DNA from: CAZRIZ01 sp964600285
GTDB lineage: Bacteria > Patescibacteriota > Saccharimonadia > Saccharimonadales > Saccharimonadaceae
Assembly: GCA_964600285.1 (NCBI GenBank)
Contig: CAZRIZ010000025.1
Location: forward strand, 1-10,171
Reading direction: 5' to 3'
Length of the DNA: 10,171 bases
Positions 1 through 6,126 of the stretch are shown here, piece by piece. The notes below the pieces were generated by a model, which searched no databases, was not told the origin of the DNA, and saw only the letters and a list, made by a program, of their open reading frames with translations. A program made the translations under genes and the position numbers. Position 1 is the first letter of the stretch; every line of letters starts with the position of its first letter.

Positions 1-702
1 TATTCGGCCATAAAACCCGACATATTAGAGAGGATTTTTGACGAAAGTTTGGCTAAAAATCCGCACCCAGAAAGTCCTAAAAATCAAGCTAGTTTTTGTG
101 CTCAACACCCATGCGTAGCACTGACCTTTGACGACGGACCATCTCCACAAACCACCAACCGTCTGCTAGATATATTGCAACAAAACAATGTCAAGGCAAC
201 TTTCTTCGTCCTGGGAGACAACGCGGCAAGATATCCAGAAATACTCCAAAGACAAGTCAACGACGGCCACCAAATCGGTAACCATAGTCGTAGGCACAAG
301 AGCTTTAATCGGCTAAGCAACGATGAGCTTAGTGACGAGATAAACTACACTAACCAAATTGTTAAAGACGCAACTGGTTACACGCCAAAACTAACCCGAC
401 CGCCCTATGGCGATTTTAATCAAAGAGTTTTTGACAAACTAAACGAACTTAATCAAGCCACCGTCTTGTGGTCGGTAGATACTCGTGACTGGGAGATGAG
501 AAACAGCGAGCTGATTTATAATCGCGCTATCGCCTCAGCCGAGCACGGTTCTATTATCTTATTTCATGATATTCACGCTACCACGATTGACGCGATCGAC
601 CCAATTATCAAAGAGCTTAAAGCCCGCGGTTTTTATCTAGTTACGGTTGATACTTTATTCGGCGGATCGCTACCGACTGGCAGAATTTACCGTGGTCGCT
701 AA
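1..702 (+). CDS. Polysaccharide deacetylase (NodB domain), 5' end outside window
   Basis: Carbohydrate esterase family 4 enzyme, expected to remove N-acetyl groups from peptidoglycan or another envelope polysaccharide outside the membrane. The frame is open from base 1, so the TTG at 49 is probably not the start and the N-terminus (perhaps a signal anchor) lies to the left. Counting from the TTG, the NodB motifs appear in order: TFDDGP (26-31, catalytic and metal Asp), HSRRH (79-83, metal His pair), RPPYG (117-121), SVDTRDW (142-148) and LFHDIH (171-176, catalytic His). All key residues are present, so it should be active. It ends in TAA, 68 nt before the next gene on the same strand, so the two may be co-transcribed. 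The family is secure; the substrate (GlcNAc, MurNAc or other) cannot be read from the sequence. Confidence 0.9.
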   Translation, partial: YSAIKPDILERIFDESLAKNPHPESPKNQASFCAQHPCVALTFDDGPSPQTTNRLLDILQQNNVKATFFVLGDNAARYPEILQRQVNDGHQIGNHSRRHKSFNRLSNDELSDEINYTNQIVKDATGYTPKLTRPPYGDFNQRVFDKLNELNQATVLWSVDTRDWEMRNSELIYNRAIASAEHGSIILFHDIHATTIDAIDPIIKELKARGFYLVTVDTLFGGSLPTGRIYRGR

Positions 703-770
703 GACAGACCTTACGAAAACTACTGAAATTAGTTAAAATTAAGTTAATTAAACTATCGCAAAGGAGAAAA

Positions 771-1319
771 ATGCCACTAATTCTAGCAGTCGTGGGTCTG
801 GCAGGATCTGGAAAAACCGAAGCCGTCAATTATTTAACAAGTAAAACTGGTTGGCCAAAAGTCTACCTCGGTGACATTACGCTGGATATTCTGCGTCAAC
901 GTAACCTTCCCCTAACTCAAGAAAATGAGAAACCGGTCCGCGAGGAAATTCGTCGCGAACACGGCATGGGCGCTTACGCCAAATTGAGTCTGCCGAAAAT
1001 CAAAGAACTGTTCGCTGAAGGCGACGTTATTGTTGAGAGTATGTATTCATGGGAAGAATACCTTATTTTCCGCGAAGAGTTCGGCGACAACTTCAAAGTC
1101 TTGGCTATTTATGCATCGCCAGCGACCAGAACTACTAGAATGGTAAATCGTCCAGAAAGACCACTAACTAAATCAGAGTTAGAGGCTCGAGATTTTTCAC
1201 AAATCGAGACTCTGCACCAAGCTGGACCAATCGCCAGAGCCGACTACACTATCATTAACGAAGGTGATACGGTTAACCTGCAAAACGAGATTGACAAGGT
1301 CTTAAAACAGCTCAAATAA
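771..1319 (+). CDS. P-loop nucleotide kinase-like protein (CoaE/UPF0200-like)
   Basis: 182-aa cytosolic P-loop NTPase. A Walker A motif GLAGSGKT lies at residues 9-16, directly after a hydrophobic beta strand, as in small-molecule kinases. The layout resembles dephospho-CoA kinase-like and adenylate-kinase-like proteins: an early GD (about 33-34), an acidic/basic central helix region, a basic segment with RTTRMVNRPERP (probable lid), and an ADYTIINEG strand near the C-terminus, comparable to the ADxxIxNxG ending of CoaE-type kinases. The start is fixed by a strong ribosome binding site AAAGGAG six bases before ATG. No other domain is visible. It could be a true dephospho-CoA kinase or a paralogue with another substrate; I cannot separate these by eye. 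The gene follows the deacetylase without a clear terminator and precedes the tRNA-Pro pair. Confidence 0.75.
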   Translation: MPLILAVVGLAGSGKTEAVNYLTSKTGWPKVYLGDITLDILRQRNLPLTQENEKPVREEIRREHGMGAYAKLSLPKIKELFAEGDVIVESMYSWEEYLIFREEFGDNFKVLAIYASPATRTTRMVNRPERPLTKSELEARDFSQIETLHQAGPIARADYTIINEGDTVNLQNEIDKVLKQLK

Positions 1320-1342
1320 TAGATTCGTACTCACCTTAGTAG

Positions 1343-1348
1343 TATAAT
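1343..1348 (+). promoter_or_regulatory. -10 element for the tRNA-Pro pair
   Basis: A perfect TATAAT within TAGTATAATTAGA ends 9 nt before the first tRNA-Pro, which places the expected transcription start about 3 nt before the mature tRNA 5' end. No good -35 hexamer is seen at 16-18 bp, so the upstream half is weak or absent. Confidence 0.6.
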
Positions 1349-1357
1349 TAGATTCAA

Positions 1358-1433
1358 CGGGATGTGGCGCAGTTGGTAGCGCGCACGGCTGGGGGTCGTG
1401 AGGTCGCCTGTTCGAACCAGGTCATCCCGACCA
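1358..1433 (+). tRNA. tRNA-Pro (anticodon GGG), CCA encoded
   Basis: A full cloverleaf can be drawn. The acceptor stem is CGGGATG (1358-1364) with CATCCCG (1423-1429), discriminator A and an encoded CCA (1431-1433). The anticodon stem is CACGG/TCGTG with loop CTGGGGG, giving anticodon GGG at 1391-1393. The T arm contains TTCGAAC. It reads proline codons CCC and CCT. It lies 7 nt upstream of a second, very similar tRNA-Pro, and both probably come from one transcript. Confidence 0.95.
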
Positions 1434-1440
1434 AGATTTT

Positions 1441-1517
1441 CGGGGCGTGGCGCAGCTTGGTAGCGCGCACCGTTCGGGACGGTGAGGTCGCCTGTTCAAA
1501 TCAGGTCGCCCCGACCA
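1441..1517 (+). tRNA. tRNA-Pro (anticodon CGG), CCA encoded
   Basis: The acceptor stem is CGGGGCG (1441-1447) with CGCCCCG (1507-1513), discriminator A and encoded CCA (1515-1517). The anticodon stem CACCG/CGGTG encloses loop TTCGGGA, giving CGG at 1475-1477, which reads codon CCG. The T loop is TTCAAAT. Outside the anticodon arm and acceptor stem it is nearly identical to the preceding tRNA-Pro, pointing to an old tandem duplication followed by anticodon divergence. Confidence 0.95.
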
Positions 1518-1530
1518 TGAATTATTCAGT

Positions 1531-1558
1531 AAAAAACCGGACTATAGCAGTCCGGTTT
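1531..1558 (-). terminator. Rho-independent terminator, probably bidirectional
   Basis: A perfect 10-bp stem, AAACCGGACT (1534-1543) with AGTCCGGTTT (1549-1558), encloses a 5-nt loop. Read on the minus strand the stem runs into a six-U tract (A run at 1531-1536), ideal for ending the small gene at 1569-1796. Read on the plus strand it follows the tRNA-Pro pair by 16 nt, but its U tract is weaker. Confidence 0.85.
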
Positions 1559-1568
1559 GAGTTTGAGC

Positions 1569-1796
1569 TTAAAAAGCACCAAGAAGTTCTTCTTTTTGCT
1601 CTTGGAGTTCCATAATCCTAGTGAAAACATCACTTGAATCACGATCTAAGTCAGTACTTGACTCGTTCCAACCTAATTCAAGATCAGTAATCTCCTGGTC
1701 TATGGCAGAGATTGCCTCATCTCTCAGCTTTTTGGCCTCGTCAAGCTTGTCGTCAATAAATAGATTAATGATACGCGCCATCACTCCATTACCCAT
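1569..1796 (-). CDS. Small acidic helical protein, unknown function
   Basis: 75-aa protein that I do not recognise. I chose the ATG at 1796 because an AGGAGG lies 9 nt upstream; an in-frame TTG at 1805 would sit directly against that Shine-Dalgarno. A second ATG five codons further in (MARIINLF...) is a possible alternative. The sequence is highly charged, net acidic, without Cys, signal peptide or membrane segment. It looks like two amphipathic helices (about 10-35 and 55-73) joined by a Ser/Asp-rich linker, which suggests a coiled-coil or helical-hairpin protein. It has its own consensus promoter (1849-1877) and its own terminator (1531-1558), so it appears to be monocistronic and well expressed. 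It sits between rny and the tRNA-Pro genes. Confidence 0.75.
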   Translation of the reverse strand: MGNGVMARIINLFIDDKLDEAKKLRDEAISAIDQEITDLELGWNESSTDLDRDSSDVFTRIMELQEQKEELLGAF

Positions 1797-1848
1797 AAAG
1801 AACAACCTCCTTATTTTGGGCTAGCTTTACACTAAACCCTATCCTTTA

Positions 1849-1877
1849 ATTATATCATTTATAAAGATAAAAGTCAA
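1849..1877 (-). promoter_or_regulatory. Consensus sigma70-type promoter for the 75-aa gene
   Basis: On the minus strand: TTGACT (1877-1872), a 17-bp spacer, then TATAAT (1854-1849). This gives a start near 1842 and a leader of about 46 nt ending in AGGAGG before the ATG at 1796. The -35 begins 7 bp downstream of the rny stop codon, so the small gene does not depend on rny transcription. Confidence 0.85.
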
Positions 1878-1883
1878 TCTAGA

Positions 1884-3395
1884 CTACTTGGCGTATTCTT
1901 CAGCTCGAGTTTCACGCACGACGTTAACTTTGATTACGCCCGGATATTGCATAGTGCTTTCAATCTTAACAGCAATATCTCGCGCTAATTTAATCGCCGA
2001 CAAATCATCAATTTTCTCTGGCTTAACCACGACGCGCAACTCACGACCAGCTGAAATGGCGTAAGACTTTTCTACACCCTGAAAGCCGTTAGCAATGTTC
2101 TCTAAATCACGCATCCGTTCCACAAAGTTCTCGCTAGAAATATTACGAGCGCCCGGTCTAGCAGCTGAAACAGCGTCAACCACCCGAATTACCAAAGCCT
2201 CAGCAGTAGTGGCCTCAATATCCTCGTGGTGAGCTTCCATAGCGTGAGCAATCTCAGCGCTCATGCCGTATTTTCTAGCTAGCTCTGCACCAATCACGTG
2301 GTGTTTGCCCTCAATTTTGTGGGTCACGGCCTTACCAATATCATGAAACAGGGCGGCCGTCTTCGTCACCTTCACGTCAGCACCAATTTCTTCGGCAATT
2401 TGACCAGCCAAATGAGCCATTTCAACTGAGTGCTTTAAAACATTTTGGCCATAAGATGTGCGGTATTTTAATTCACCCAGTAGATGCAACATTTCTTTTG
2501 GCAACCCAACTAAACCAACTTCACGCGCCGAATCTTCTCCAGCTCGAACAATCTCTTTATCTATTTCTTTTTCGGCCTTAGCAACAACTTCTTCAATACG
2601 TGAAGGATTAATTCGGCCATCTTTCATGAGGAGCTCAAGTGATAAACGAGCAATCTGACGTCGCACGGGATCAAACGAAGACAGAACTACCATGCCAGGC
2701 GTTTCATCAACCAATATGTCCACGCCAGTGGCACGTTGCAAAGCCTGGATGTTACGACCTTCTTTACCAATAATTCGCCCTTTCATATCGTCGTCGGGCA
2801 ACTCAACCGAAGTAACCGTATGCTCAGACGTAACCTCTGAGCTCATTCGCTCCATCGCCGCTAACAAAATGGTCTGGGCGCGTTCCTCAGCATCATTGAC
2901 GGCATTACTTTGTAGCTTACTAATCAAACCAAGCAAATCATCTCGCATACCCTTTTCGGTCATGTCCAATAATTTCTCGCGCGCTTCGTCCTTGGTTAGT
3001 TTAGCAATTTTCTCCAACTTTTCTTCTTGTTTTTGGCGAATTTCTAGAATGCTACCCTTAAGTTCTTCTAACTCCAAGCCTTGTTGACGTAAAGAATCTA
3101 TCTTTTGACTAACTTGATCGGCCTTTTTATCCAGCGCGCCTTCTCTCTCAACTAAACGATTTTCTAAACGATCAATTTCTTTCCGCCGATTGCTTTCGGC
3201 ACGCTTAGCCTGAGCAACAAATTCATCAGCTTCTTGCCGAGCTTCTTTAACAAGCTTCCTAACCTTAGCTTCAGCCGTTTCAATTAGCTTGTCAGCGGCA
3301 TCTTGCTGTTTCTTTTGCTTGGCGCTTATTACGCCATAAGCTAAACCACCACCTACGGCTAAGCCAGCCAGCGAGGCTACTACGATTTCTATCAT
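1884..3395 (-). CDS. rny: Ribonuclease Y
   Basis: Membrane-anchored endoribonuclease that begins mRNA decay and processing in bacteria lacking RNase E. All domains of the family are present in the usual order and length (503 aa, against about 520 in Bacillus): an N-terminal membrane helix (about 2-24), a long charged coiled coil (about 25-180), a KH RNA-binding domain with GRIIGKEGRN (206-215), and an HD phosphohydrolase domain with the metal-binding HD pair at 351-352 and AHHED near 388-392. The start ATG at 3395 follows AAAGGAAG with a 2-nt gap. The stop is TAG. It lies on the same strand as tsaE-tsaB, 194 nt downstream of tsaB, with a candidate promoter of its own in the gap. No clear terminator follows the gene. 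Confidence 0.97.
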   Translation of the reverse strand: MIEIVVASLAGLAVGGGLAYGVISAKQKKQQDAADKLIETAEAKVRKLVKEARQEADEFVAQAKRAESNRRKEIDRLENRLVEREGALDKKADQVSQKIDSLRQQGLELEELKGSILEIRQKQEEKLEKIAKLTKDEAREKLLDMTEKGMRDDLLGLISKLQSNAVNDAEERAQTILLAAMERMSSEVTSEHTVTSVELPDDDMKGRIIGKEGRNIQALQRATGVDILVDETPGMVVLSSFDPVRRQIARLSLELLMKDGRINPSRIEEVVAKAEKEIDKEIVRAGEDSAREVGLVGLPKEMLHLLGELKYRTSYGQNVLKHSVEMAHLAGQIAEEIGADVKVTKTAALFHDIGKAVTHKIEGKHHVIGAELARKYGMSAEIAHAMEAHHEDIEATTAEALVIRVVDAVSAARPGARNISSENFVERMRDLENIANGFQGVEKSYAISAGRELRVVVKPEKIDDLSAIKLARDIAVKIESTMQYPGVIKVNVVRETRAEEYAK

Positions 3396-3589
3396 AACTT
3401 CCTTTCATCTAGACTAAACCATCTGGTTTAATCTCTAAAAATATTTTCAAAACATCATATTCACTACTCAAACTCTAACCGTCTATGGGTAAACATGACC
3501 GACTGACATACGTCAAATCTATCTTTGCTAACCAAAAAATGAGTTCGCCAAGATAGTTTGATTATACACGAAAAAATGGTTCGACAAAA
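3396..3589 (-). promoter_or_regulatory. rny upstream region with candidate -10 and leader hairpin
   Basis: The 194-nt gap between tsaB and rny holds a perfect TATAAT on the minus strand (plus-strand ATTATA at 3561-3566), preceded by GTG but without a good -35. If used, it gives a leader of about 160 nt. The leader contains the short dyad TGAC-ATAC-GTCA (3504-3515). Just before the ribosome binding site it also contains a 6-bp hairpin, TAAACC (3415-3420) with GGTTTA (3425-3430), with a 4-nt loop. No ORF of note lies in the gap. A structured leader could allow feedback on rny, but that is inference. Confidence 0.45.
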
Positions 3590-3967
3590 CTATTTGCGTG
3601 GCGATGTTATAAACACATCTTGATGATAGATTGGTGTAATAATCTGAGGGAGCGCCTGTGTTTCTAAGAGTTTATCACCCTGTTTGCGCCAGTCTTCGCC
3701 ACTTGTGCCAACTATTGGAATATTTAAACTGTCCGCCAACGTATTTGCTACCGTAATGCCAATCCTCAAACTAGTGTAACTACCTGGTCCGCGAAACACC
3801 ACGATATCACTAATTTCTACCCAGTCGCCCCTGCCCACTTCAGACAAAGACTGTTGTAAAAATTTCAACAATCCTTTAGATAACTCTCGGCCAGATTTCC
3901 ACTCAAAATAGTCTTCTCCTAACCAAAGTTGGCAAATTTCATCAGCCGTTTTAAGGTAAAGCCTCAT
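3590..3967 (-). CDS. tsaB: tRNA t6A biosynthesis protein TsaB, short form
   Basis: Partner of the TsaD threonylcarbamoyl transferase in forming N6-threonylcarbamoyl-adenosine at position 37 of ANN-decoding tRNAs. The signature FRGPGSYTSLRIG (58-70) matches the conserved GPGSFTGLRIG of the family, and the ending PIYHQDVFITSPRK resembles the usual C-terminal strand. The protein is only 125 aa, whereas typical bacterial TsaB has about 220-230; most of the C-terminal ASKHA subdomain is missing while the last strand is retained, so this is not a simple frameshift. The ATG overlaps the tsaE stop by four bases (ATGA), indicating translational coupling. tsaD is not in the window. TsaB contributes mainly a dimer interface and has no catalytic residues of its own, so a shortened form could still work. 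Confidence 0.85.
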   Translation of the reverse strand: MRLYLKTADEICQLWLGEDYFEWKSGRELSKGLLKFLQQSLSEVGRGDWVEISDIVVFRGPGSYTSLRIGITVANTLADSLNIPIVGTSGEDWRKQGDKLLETQALPQIITPIYHQDVFITSPRK

Positions 3968-4386
3968 TGACCCACCTTTTCTAAGATAAGTTCACGACCA
4001 TCTTCTAAATAATCTATACTCAAACGGTGACGTTTGTCTGGCAAGATCGCCCCCACGGTTTCGCCCCATTCCACCACTACTGAAACATTTTCGTCATGCA
4101 AGTCTTCATCCAGTTCGTGACTAATCACGCCAGCTTCATTTAGGCGATAAAAATCATAGTGAGACAAAACTCTGTCGCCCGATAGCTCATAGCGATTATT
4201 AATCGTAAAGCTCGGGCTAGAAACTATACCGCTAGAACCTAGTCCGGTCGCCAAGCCCTTCACTAAAGTTGTTTTACCAGCGCCAACATCACCAACTAGC
4301 TCCAAACAAAACGGCCAATCTAGCTCTTTCGCTAAATCTTTACCGAATTGTTGCATCGCATTATCAGACTTTACAATCTTGTTCAT
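3964..4386 (-). CDS. tsaE: tRNA t6A biosynthesis ATPase TsaE
   Basis: P-loop ATPase that powers the TsaB-TsaD-TsaE cycle of t6A37 synthesis. At 140 aa it has the normal family length. Visible motifs are Walker A GDVGAGKT (32-39), SSPSFTI (56-62, the switch-like SPTF motif), HYDFYRL (76-82) and VVVEWGE (103-109, Walker B position). It overlaps tsaB by ATGA, giving an operon tsaE-tsaB. No Shine-Dalgarno precedes the ATG; instead a TATAAT ends exactly six bases before it, so the mRNA may be leaderless. The stop is TGA, showing the standard code. It lies 29 nt downstream of the comEC stop codon. Confidence 0.93.
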   Translation of the reverse strand: MNKIVKSDNAMQQFGKDLAKELDWPFCLELVGDVGAGKTTLVKGLATGLGSSGIVSSPSFTINNRYELSGDRVLSHYDFYRLNEAGVISHELDEDLHDENVSVVVEWGETVGAILPDKRHRLSIDYLEDGRELILEKVGQ

Positions 4387-4392
4387 AGCTAT

Positions 4393-4423
4393 ATTATACT
4401 ACGTATGTTTTTCACCTACTCAA
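4393..4423 (-). promoter_or_regulatory. Promoter predicting a leaderless tsaE mRNA
   Basis: On the minus strand, TATAAT (4398-4393) is followed by six bases and then the tsaE ATG (4386), so the usual +1 distance puts transcription start on the A of the ATG. A TTGAGT (4423-4418), overlapping the comEC stop, is a possible -35 with a long 19-bp spacer. No GGAG-like sequence is present in between. Confidence 0.6.
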
Positions 4424-5867
4424 TAGCGTTAAACGGCTGAGTAGCGACCGCTTTATCAACACGTCGATTACGCCAATAGGCCAGAGCCGTTAATATAATT
4501 ATTAGGACATACAGAATTACCACGCCGCTTAAATTAATTTCCAATGAAACTTGCGCCATTGGCAGGTTAGGCAAAAAATTAACGATAGCAATAATATAAT
4601 TGAGGAGTAACTGTAGTAGCCAAGTCAGAATACTACCAATAATGGGCACCGCTCCAAGTAGCGACACAAGTAGACTAAGCAACATAATTGGTGCTGAAGC
4701 CGGTACGGCTAACAAGTTAGCCACAATGGCGACTAGCGATAGCCTACCAAAAAAGAACAAGCTTATTGGCAAAGTAGCAATCTGTGCCACCAGCGCTTCA
4801 GTGGCCAGTTGCGAAAAGAAACCTAAGGTTGGCTTACCCCAAAAATATTGGCGCAAAATTGGTCCAATTAAGAGCACGCCTGCAAAAGACGAGAACGATA
4901 AGTAAAACGCCACATCACCCCACAAATAAGTTGGCTCTAGGAGAACCACTATCGCTAGAGCCAACACCAGAATCCGCCACGCTTCCGCTTTGCGCCCATA
5001 ATACCAGCCGACAAGCGACAGAAAACTAACAAAAGAGGCGCGCAACATACTAGCCGAACTCCCGGTCATGGCTGAAAACAATATCATCGCGGCCAGTCCT
5101 AGCAGAAAAGCTAATCGTCTAGAGTGTTTTTCGGCTAGACGCTTACCAGCCCGCACCACCACCGTCAAATGAAAACCACTCGCCACTACCAAGTGAGTTA
5201 GACCAACAATTTGTAACTTTAAATTAAAATCATCTGGGATATCACGGCGCTTTCCAGCCAAGAAGGCGCTAGCTAAGCTCGATTGTAGCGGGTTCAAGTG
5301 GCGATCTAAATTGTTCGTAAAGAAATTACGCAATACTAGTCCCGGTTGATTGTTTGGTTCAACCGAGAGGATCTCACCATTTTGCACCACAGCCTGATAA
5401 CCAGCTAGACCTTCACCAAAAACACCTTTGACATTCACTGTATCGCCTCGCTTAACCGACATCTTCTGGCGCGAGGTCACTAAGATATTACCCGCTAGCG
5501 AGTGGTCAAACATTCTTATATTGTCCAAACGATAAGTCGATGAACCCGTGCTGTTTTTAGCCACGTCATCAAATAGTTCACCCGAGAAAACAACCTGCTT
5601 GCCTCGTAAATTATCATAAGTCATAATTTGTTGGCGTAGATTGCTAGCTCGCCCCCAAGCTAAAATTAGCCCCAGTATTAGGCAAAACACTGCCGGCCAA
5701 TAAGTTTTACGCGACAGCCAAATTACTAAGACAAAAACGGCGACAAGCAGTATGAGTGCCGGAAGATCAAGCTTGAGACTCACAAAATAAGCTAGGGTTA
5801 TACCCAAGACAATCCCAACTGAGAACGAGACTAGCCAAAATGACGGATGCGTCTTCCACTGCTTCAT
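4416..5867 (-). CDS. comEC: ComEC/Rec2 DNA-uptake channel protein, without metallo-beta-lactamase domain
   Basis: Inner-membrane protein that carries incoming single-stranded DNA into the cytoplasm in natural transformation. Starting at ATG 5867 it has 483 aa: an N-terminal cluster of membrane helices (DUF4131-like), a soluble beta-rich OB-like domain (about 85-175), then the Competence domain with GLTHLVVASGFHLT (around 230), equivalent to the family's GxxHLxxxSGxH motif, and about eight further membrane helices. It ends after a basic tail. The roughly 280-residue C-terminal metallo-beta-lactamase-like nuclease domain of classical ComEC (about 770 aa) is absent. The start is uncertain: an in-frame TTG at 5903 would add 12 residues. 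The ATG lacks a Shine-Dalgarno but has TATAAA four bases upstream, so this mRNA too may have almost no leader. Confidence 0.88.
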   Translation of the reverse strand: MKQWKTHPSFWLVSFSVGIVLGITLAYFVSLKLDLPALILLVAVFVLVIWLSRKTYWPAVFCLILGLILAWGRASNLRQQIMTYDNLRGKQVVFSGELFDDVAKNSTGSSTYRLDNIRMFDHSLAGNILVTSRQKMSVKRGDTVNVKGVFGEGLAGYQAVVQNGEILSVEPNNQPGLVLRNFFTNNLDRHLNPLQSSLASAFLAGKRRDIPDDFNLKLQIVGLTHLVVASGFHLTVVVRAGKRLAEKHSRRLAFLLGLAAMILFSAMTGSSASMLRASFVSFLSLVGWYYGRKAEAWRILVLALAIVVLLEPTYLWGDVAFYLSFSSFAGVLLIGPILRQYFWGKPTLGFFSQLATEALVAQIATLPISLFFFGRLSLVAIVANLLAVPASAPIMLLSLLVSLLGAVPIIGSILTWLLQLLLNYIIAIVNFLPNLPMAQVSLEINLSGVVILYVLIIILTALAYWRNRRVDKAVATQPFNAIE

Positions 5868-5921
5868 AAGATTTATAATGGCAAACCTGCCTCGGTAATA
5901 CAAGCCTAGGCGCTCAAGCTA

Positions 5922-5950
5922 TTGACTTTTTATGCTGTTTATGCTATAAT
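5922..5950 (+). promoter_or_regulatory. Strong sigma70-type promoter for the 148-aa gene and its leader
   Basis: TTGACT (5922-5927), a 17-bp spacer, and TATAAT (5945-5950) with an extended -10 TG at 5942-5943. The expected start is near 5957, giving a leader of about 170 nt before the ATG at 6127. It lies in the divergent gap with comEC, next to an 8-bp palindrome GCCTAGGC (5904-5911). Confidence 0.85.
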
Positions 5951-5978
5951 TAGAGTATTGGGCCCCCTAGGAGCTCAA

Positions 5979-6095
5979 ATGCACCTTAAATTGATTAAGT
6001 TAATGAGACTATGTTATGGTCATCTCCAGATTAGATTTCGGGTAGTTTACGCGAAATGCAATCTGGGGGTGGCAATCCCCTCCAGAAGAAAATAA
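5979..6095 (+). CDS. Candidate leader-peptide ORF (38 aa, basic)
   Basis: An ATG preceded by AGGAG (5969-5973) at a 5-nt distance opens a 38-codon frame ending in TAA at 6093-6095, 31 nt before the next start codon. It lies wholly inside the transcript from the 5922-5950 promoter. The predicted peptide is basic (Lys/Arg-rich, two Cys), starts MHLKLIKLMRL and ends SRRK. It has no run of a single amino acid that would mark a classic amino-acid attenuator. Both leader stems lie within the reading frame, so translation would unfold them. It could encode a small functional peptide, serve only as a regulatory uORF, or be a chance frame; the well-placed ribosome binding site argues against chance. 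Confidence 0.5.
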   Translation: MHLKLIKLMRLCYGHLQIRFRVVYAKCNLGVAIPSRRK

Positions 6096-6123
6096 AGTCG
6101 GCGGACTAAAAACGCAAGGAGGG
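6022..6123 (+). promoter_or_regulatory. Candidate translational RNA switch with anti-Shine-Dalgarno
   Basis: Three pairings compete. Stem A: CCAGATT (6026-6032) with AATCTGG (6060-6066), extendable outward to 6022/6070 through G-U pairs, plus inner ATTTCG (6035-6040) with CGAAAT (6052-6057). Stem B: TCTGGGGG (6062-6069) with CCCCTCCAGA (6077-6086), eight consecutive pairs with one G-U, plus a short inner GG/CC. Stem C: CCCTCC (6078-6083) with GGAGGG (6118-6123), a perfect complement of the ribosome binding site of the 148-aa gene. A and B share 6062-6069; B and C share 6078-6083. So A plus C would block translation and B would open it. I cannot match it to a known riboswitch class. Confidence 0.5.
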
Positions 6124-6126
6124 AAT

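Noticed and set aside
1364..1615. An open frame running through both tRNA-Pro genes and the terminator.
   Set aside because: It is an artefact of the two similar tRNA sequences; the cloverleaf structures explain the DNA fully.
1621..1824. Plus-strand open frame opposite the 75-aa gene.
   Set aside because: The minus-strand frame has the consensus promoter, AGGAGG and terminator; the plus frame has none and is Ser/Leu-rich, as antisense frames often are.
5960..5976. Three adjoining 6-bp palindromes (GGGCCC, CCTAGG, GAGCTC) that look like a cloning polylinker.
   Set aside because: They are surrounded by natural promoter and leader sequence with no vector-like DNA, and AGGAG within them serves as a plausible ribosome binding site; coincidence is the simpler reading.
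6060..6090. Stem B as an intrinsic transcription terminator (attenuator).
   Set aside because: It is followed by an A-rich stretch and not a U tract, so control by translation is favoured over early termination.
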